Assembly: GCA_946402595.1 (NCBI GenBank)
Contig: CAMIWY010000133.1
Coordinates: 1 to 5,072 of the forward strand
Direction: 5' to 3'
DNA from: an uncultured Clostridia bacterium
GTDB taxonomy: Bacteria; Bacillota; Clostridia; Peptostreptococcales; Anaerovoracaceae
Length of the DNA: 5,072 nt
Part shown: positions 1-2,524 of the stretch, in pieces
How the letters are laid out: each line of letters starts with the position of its first letter
How positions within the stretch are numbered: position 1 is the first letter of the stretch
Notes under the pieces: model-generated
The model's database searches: none
Seen by the model: only the letters and a program-made list of their open reading frames with translations
Told to the model about the DNA's origin: nothing
Program-made: the position numbers and the translations under genes

Positions 1-644
1 GTCACACCATCCTCAGCAAACACAGGGATAACTATATAATAATTCTTCCCATTTCGCTGATTCTTTCTTTCCATATATTCATCAGCGTCCTCAGGCGTGA
101 GGATAAGGGAACCGTCAGGATCATCAAGATCTGTACGCTTTACATAGCCTTGTTTGCCATTTACTCCTGATGCAGCAATAAGATCAGGAGCATGATCTTC
201 ATAACCTTCACCCGCACCCATCCAGTCAGGGCCATAAGTCTGACCATTCTCATTTTTAGGATATACATAATCCTTATCCTCTATGCCCGGTAAAGCAGAA
301 CTTTCATATGTACCTCTTTTGCTCTGATGTACCGCAACTGCAGCTGTAATCACAAGCAAAACAATTGCTACAGGAACCACTATCTTGAGCCATCGTGTAG
401 CCTTGATTGCTCGGTCGTTGGCATTATCGATATGAGAAATATACTCCACATCATCCTTAAGCAGAGTGTCAAACGAGATCGCATATTCATCACTGATGCT
501 TCTCAGAATGCTGAGATCCGGATAGTTCTTATTATTTTCCCAGTTTGAGACCGTCTGCCTTGACACATGAAACTTGTCAGCGAACTCAGCTTGTGTCATT
601 CCTTGCTCAGTCCTTATTTTCTGAATCTTGTTGCCAATATCCAT
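1..644 (-). CDS. Membrane-anchored XRE-family transcriptional regulator, 3' end outside window
   Basis: The ATG at 644-642 opens a frame that stays open to the left edge, giving 214 complete residues. Seen: residues 1-62 form a Cro/C1-type helix-turn-helix (MDIGNKIQKIR, then MTQAEFADKFHVSRQTVSNWE, then YPDLSIL), the usual XRE fold. Residues 87-106 are a single hydrophobic span (WLKIVVPVAIVLLVITAAVAV), followed by HQSKR. The remainder is polar and contains NENGQTYGPD and a PDLIAASGVNGKQGYVKRTDL block, a pattern I know from the exported tails of several Firmicute membrane proteins; its function is unknown. With the HTH in the cytoplasm, the tail should face outside, so this may be a one-component surface-to-DNA sensor (inference). 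The start is supported by AGGAGGT at 650-656, five bases upstream of the ATG. The gene has its own promoter and follows the PC4-like gene after 155 bases. The fold is confident; ligand and targets are unknown. Confidence 0.9.
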   Translation of the reverse strand, partial: MDIGNKIQKIRTEQGMTQAEFADKFHVSRQTVSNWENNKNYPDLSILRSISDEYAISFDTLLKDDVEYISHIDNANDRAIKATRWLKIVVPVAIVLLVITAAVAVHQSKRGTYESSALPGIEDKDYVYPKNENGQTYGPDWMGAGEGYEDHAPDLIAASGVNGKQGYVKRTDLDDPDGSLILTPEDADEYMERKNQRNGKNYYIVIPVFAEDGV

Positions 645-674
645 TGTGTACCTCCTGCTTCATTCTGTATCAAA

Positions 675-704
675 ATGATAGTGCTCACTTGCAAAACCTG
701 TAAA
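675..704 (-). promoter_or_regulatory. Sigma-A-type promoter of the XRE regulator gene
   Basis: On the minus strand a -35 box TTTACA (704-699, 5 of 6 to consensus) and a -10 box TATCAT (680-675, 5 of 6) are separated by 18 bases. Transcription would start near 668, leaving a leader of about 25 bases that holds the ribosome binding site AGGAGGT (656-650). A short dyad AGTG-CT-CACT (680-689) sits next to the -10 box and could bind a repressor, but its arms are only 4 bp. The -35 box shares base 704 with the arm of the inverted repeat that begins there. Confidence 0.6.
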
Positions 705-793
705 GCAAGAAACGTTTGACATTGCCGATTCCTGCACAATGTATCTGGCATCCTTATTACACATCAGGATGCCGCTATTCTTGCTATGTCAAA
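704..793 (-). repeat. Crossed inverted repeats around a hairpin (pseudoknot-like layout)
   Basis: Plus-strand coordinates: arm a AGCAAGAA (704-711) is exactly complementary to a' TTCTTGCT (778-785). Arm b TTTGACAT (715-722) is exactly complementary to b' ATGTCAAA (786-793). The order a-b-a'-b' means the two pairings cross, as in an H-type RNA pseudoknot. Between them lies a perfect 8-bp hairpin, GGCATCCT (747-754) with AGGATGCC (766-773) and an 11-base loop. In the minus-strand transcript the order is TTTGACAT, AGCAAGAA, hairpin, ATGTCAAA, TTCTTGCT. No U-run follows the hairpin, so it does not look like an intrinsic terminator. It could be a structured 3' UTR or small RNA, or DNA binding sites for a regulator; the sequence alone does not decide. 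I do not recognise a known RNA family. Confidence 0.5.
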
Positions 794-800
794 TTGACAT
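786..800. promoter_or_regulatory. 15-bp palindrome, operator-like, at the stop codon of the PC4-like gene
   Basis: ATGTCAAATTGACAT has perfect 7-base arms (ATGTCAA / TTGACAT) around one central base. Its last base (800) is part of the TAA stop of the PC4-like gene. A single further copy of the half-site, TTTGACAT, lies at 715-722, next to the -35 box of the XRE gene. Two sites with a shared half-site upstream of a helix-turn-helix gene suggest autoregulation, which is inference. The same bases also form one arm of the crossed repeat described separately. Confidence 0.4.
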
Positions 801-1096
801 TATCTTTCGTATGAATCTCGTTCGGATCTTGCTTTCTGCTTATCCAGCATTCTCTGGCCGAGTGCCTTGACGAGTTTCTCGCCCTGCTCTTCGGTGAGAG
901 TAATGCCACGACTCATTCGTTCGTGGGTCTCGTTCCAATCTCTTATGTCGATCTTCGGCTTGCCGCCGTTCCAGGCTACAAGGTTAACTTCCTTCGTCCA
1001 TTTCTCTTCACGATTATCCATCACATCAAGAACCCCGATATGTTCAACGATCTCAAATGTTATCTCACCGTTATTGTTTCTGTTGTTTCCTGTCAT
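800..1096 (-). CDS. YdbC/PC4-like single-stranded DNA-binding protein
   Basis: A 98-residue protein. Seen: after a short Asn-rich start (MTGNNRNNNG) come ITFEIVEHIGVLD, WTKEVNLVAWNGGKPKIDIRDW and a MSRGITLTEEQGEKLVKAL helix. This is the layout of bacterial YdbC-type proteins in the PC4 (transcription cofactor) fold: a curved beta-sheet followed by an alpha-helix. Members of this family bind single-stranded nucleic acid as dimers. The tail is basic and charged (DKQKARSERDSYER). The frame is open further upstream to an ATG at 1243, but those extra 49 residues overlap RadC and are low in beta-strand pattern. The chosen ATG (1096-1094) has AAGGAG at 1110-1105, right after the RadC stop. It is the last gene of the small operon, 14 bases after RadC. 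A role in ssDNA handling during element transfer or repair is plausible but inferred. Confidence 0.85.
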   Translation of the reverse strand: MTGNNRNNNGEITFEIVEHIGVLDVMDNREEKWTKEVNLVAWNGGKPKIDIRDWNETHERMSRGITLTEEQGEKLVKALGQRMLDKQKARSERDSYER

Positions 1097-1110
1097 ACAT
1101 TTTCTCCTTT

Positions 1111-1605
1111 CTATCTTTCCCAAGCTTTGTGTTTCGGCTTCAGCATGTCCAGTTCTCCGTGTTCTCTGAAGCTGTAAACATGTGCTGATTCCCCGGCTAC
1201 TATGATATGATCCAGCATCTTTATATTTAGAAGATCTCCGCATTCCAGGAGTCTTCTTGTAACATCACGGTCCTCCTGGCTTGGCTGCAGACTCCCGCTC
1301 GGGTGATTATGGATCGCTATGAATGATGCAGCATTACTCAGTATGCTCGACTTGAAGACTTCTCTTGGGCTGACCATTGAAGCATCAAGTGTTCCCATGC
1401 TGCAGATATTCAGATTGATGATCTGTCCGTTTGTCTTGAGGTTCATTACAGCGAATACTTCTCTATCATAGGTCGCCATATCTTTTGCTATCGCCTTGAC
1501 TGCATCCTCCGGGCAGGATATCCTGCTCTCGCTGTATATGGACGGTTCCTTCACCATGCGGATATTCACGACCTGGATCTTCTCATCATTTCTTTTCCTG
1601 CCCAT
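1111..1605 (-). CDS. radC: RadC-like JAMM/MPN domain protein
   Basis: A 164-residue protein. Seen: a complete JAMM metal site with E49 (in YDREVFAVMNL) and HNHPSGSLQPSQED (H99, H101, S109, D112), i.e. H-x-H-x7-S-x2-D, which binds zinc in this fold. The region GDLLNIKMLDHIIVAGE that follows is typical of RadC. Chromosomal RadC is usually about 220 residues with an N-terminal helix-hairpin-helix part; here that part is absent and the JAMM domain makes up nearly all of the protein. Such short versions are common on plasmids, prophages and conjugative elements. Despite the name, a DNA-repair role is not established for the family and the substrate is unknown. The start ATG (1605-1603) is preceded by GGAGGTGG, and it overlaps the end of the 57-residue gene by 20 bases, which suggests coupled translation. 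The PC4-like gene follows 14 bases later. Confidence 0.92.
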   Translation of the reverse strand: MGRKRNDEKIQVVNIRMVKEPSIYSESRISCPEDAVKAIAKDMATYDREVFAVMNLKTNGQIINLNICSMGTLDASMVSPREVFKSSILSNAASFIAIHNHPSGSLQPSQEDRDVTRRLLECGDLLNIKMLDHIIVAGESAHVYSFREHGELDMLKPKHKAWER

Positions 1606-1759
1606 CAGACACCACCTCCAGATCTATTGAATAAACAGTCCCATCGGGTAACTGATCAACTAATCTTCTGAGTCCCTCGAGTCCCTGAACCTCAATAGCC
1701 ACTGGTCTCATATGTCTCGGTTTGTACTCCGGTGCCTGTGAATCTATCATCATCTGCAT
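1586..1759 (-). CDS. Small protein (57 residues), unrecognised
   Basis: ATG at 1759-1757, TGA at 1588-1586. The translation begins MQMMIDSQAPEYKPRH and continues MRPVAIEVQGLEGLRRLV, then DQLPDGTVYSIDLEVVSDG, ending QEKK. Alternation of hydrophobic residues suggests strand (VAIEV), helix (LEGLRRLVDQL), strand (VYSIDLEVV), a compact beta-alpha-beta unit. It has an excellent ribosome binding site, AAGGAGGT at 1775-1768, eight bases from the ATG. That site lies inside the preceding 96-residue gene, whose last 68 bases this gene overlaps in another frame. Its 3' end overlaps the RadC start by 20 bases. An internal ATG at 1711 would give 41 residues but has no close ribosome binding site. Function unknown; coupling to RadC suggests a linked role, which is inference. 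Confidence 0.72.
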   Translation of the reverse strand: MQMMIDSQAPEYKPRHMRPVAIEVQGLEGLRRLVDQLPDGTVYSIDLEVVSDGQEKK

Positions 1760-1982
1760 TGCGCTTTACCTCCTTTTTCTCAGGCTTCTGATCCGCTCCG
1801 CCCATCAGAAATGCATAGGTGCTGTGACTCTTGATTGCCTTCTGCAGTGCGAGGATCCCTCCAAGCTCATCAGCAAGACCATTGTCGTAAGCAACCTGCA
1901 TATCGATAGCATTTACTTTTTTCTCGGTGTCAAAGCCCTTCTTTCCCAGCTTGTCCAGAAGCTTCTGTATCGATTTTTCCAT
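1692..1982 (-). CDS. Hypothetical protein (96 residues)
   Basis: Start ATG at 1982-1980, with GGAGG about nine bases upstream inside the preceding gene. The N-terminal half is helical and charged (MEKSIQKLLDKLGKKGFDTEKK, then VNAIDMQVAYDNGLADELGG and ILALQKAIKSHSTYAFLMGG). The C-terminal third is polar and probably disordered (ADQKPEKKEVKRNADDDRF and a Thr/Gly-rich end). I see no signal peptide, membrane span or catalytic motif, and I do not recognise the family. The start overlaps the preceding four-cysteine gene by 53 bases and the end overlaps the 57-residue gene by 68 bases. The second overlap begins where the disordered tail begins, so the tail may be tolerated because it must also carry the next gene's ribosome binding site and start. 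Gene confidence is moderate to good, from the start site and spacing. Confidence 0.7.
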   Translation of the reverse strand: MEKSIQKLLDKLGKKGFDTEKKVNAIDMQVAYDNGLADELGGILALQKAIKSHSTYAFLMGGADQKPEKKEVKRNADDDRFTGTGVQTETYETSGY

Positions 1983-2115
1983 CTTCTGTATCCTCCATTT
2001 CCTTTTTCCTTCCTAGTATTTCCAGCATGCAGTATCCGCAGAACGGTGCAGCTTTACTGCGGTATCTGCATCTATCCGGGCATTCTACCTTCGGATAATC
2101 ACTCAGATATCCCAT
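1930..2115 (-). CDS. Small four-cysteine (zinc-ribbon-like) protein
   Basis: A 61-residue protein starting MGYLSDYPKVECPDRCRYRS. Seen: cysteines at 12, 16, 26 and 29, arranged C-x3-C-x9-C-x2-C, which is compatible with one zinc-binding knuckle pair. A short basic stretch (EILGRKK) and an acidic, probably flexible tail (EMEDTEDGKIDTEASGQ) follow. Metal binding is inferred from the spacing only. Its ATG (2115-2113) comes two bases after the TAG stop of the winged-helix gene. There is only a weak GAGAG-type ribosome binding site, so translation is probably coupled to the upstream gene. The last 53 bases overlap the next gene in another frame. Small cysteine-pair proteins of this sort are common in phage and conjugative-element operons, where they are usually unassigned. 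Confidence 0.65.
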   Translation of the reverse strand: MGYLSDYPKVECPDRCRYRSKAAPFCGYCMLEILGRKKEMEDTEDGKIDTEASGQAGKEGL

Positions 2116-2117
2116 TG

Positions 2118-2438
2118 CTATGCTCTCATCAGGTCAATGCCATAGCCAGTGAAGGCATAGCTGTGTGTATGATCGAATCTGTTGTCGTTGTACACACCGA
2201 CCTTGATGACTCCTTCCTTCAGTAATTTCTTTATGCTTGTCCGTACCATATGCACCGTCAGGAATGGCAGATATACCGTCATCCTTTTATACGAAGCTCT
2301 CATCCAGGGATATCCATCTATATATCTGACTGCATCGGCATCGGCCTGCAGTTCCCACAGCAGGGCAGCGATTACACCGGCATTGGTGCCGCACATCCTT
2401 GCAATTTCTGTGTTCAGTTTCTTTTCTTTATGAATCAT
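2118..2438 (-). CDS. Winged-helix DNA-binding protein (replisome organiser/regulator-like)
   Basis: A 106-residue protein beginning MIHKEKKLNTEIARMCG. Seen: an N-terminal helical part (NAGVIAALLWELQADADA), YPWMRASYKRMTVYLPFLTVHMVRTSIKKLLKEGVI resembling a helix-turn-helix with recognition helix, then VGVYNDNRFDHTHSYAFTGYGIDLM as a wing and closing strand. The 'FD.T..Y.FT..G..L' ending is one I associate with short winged-helix proteins of Firmicute phages and conjugative elements, often annotated as hypothetical or as replication-initiation N-terminal domains. The ATG (2438-2436) has a strong GGAGGAAGG site just upstream. It is the first gene of the small operon, only about 25 bases after the terminator of the surface-protein gene, with no clear promoter in between. 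Whether it acts in replication or in transcription cannot be told from sequence. Confidence 0.78.
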   Translation of the reverse strand: MIHKEKKLNTEIARMCGTNAGVIAALLWELQADADAVRYIDGYPWMRASYKRMTVYLPFLTVHMVRTSIKKLLKEGVIKVGVYNDNRFDHTHSYAFTGYGIDLMRA

Positions 2439-2462
2439 TGTTCCTTCCTCCGTTGTTATCTG

Positions 2463-2500
2463 AAAGAGAAAAGGAGCGGCTGCTGTTAAGCATCCGCTCC
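2463..2500 (-). terminator. Rho-independent terminator after the surface-protein gene
   Basis: On the minus strand GGAGCGG (2500-2494) pairs with CCGCTCC (2479-2473). Past one A/G mismatch the stem continues with TGC/GCA, leaving a six-base loop TTAACA. The T-rich tract TTTTCTCTTT follows immediately. It lies 25 bases after the TGA of the surface-protein gene (2527-2525), as expected for its terminator. The tract is interrupted by C residues, so some readthrough into the next operon is possible. Confidence 0.85.
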
Positions 2501-2524
2501 CGGTGTCATTGAATTAATCAGTTA

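Noticed and set aside
327..548. 73-residue plus-strand open frame inside the XRE gene
   Set aside because: It lies opposite the HTH and membrane-span coding region, which has clear family identity, and it has no ribosome binding site or recognisable pattern.
716..744. Plus-strand TTGACA as a promoter reading into the PC4-like gene
   Set aside because: No acceptable -10 box lies 16-18 bases downstream (ATGTAT is a poor match) and no plus-strand gene follows.
747..773. Hairpin GGCATCCT/AGGATGCC as the terminator of the small operon
   Set aside because: The arms are perfect, but there is no U-run on either strand after the stem, so I treat it as part of the structured region and not as an intrinsic terminator.
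1097..1243. Longer start for the PC4-like gene (ATG at 1243, 49 extra residues)
   Set aside because: The extra residues lie fully within RadC, lack the family pattern, and the ATG at 1096 has a much better ribosome binding site at the expected distance.
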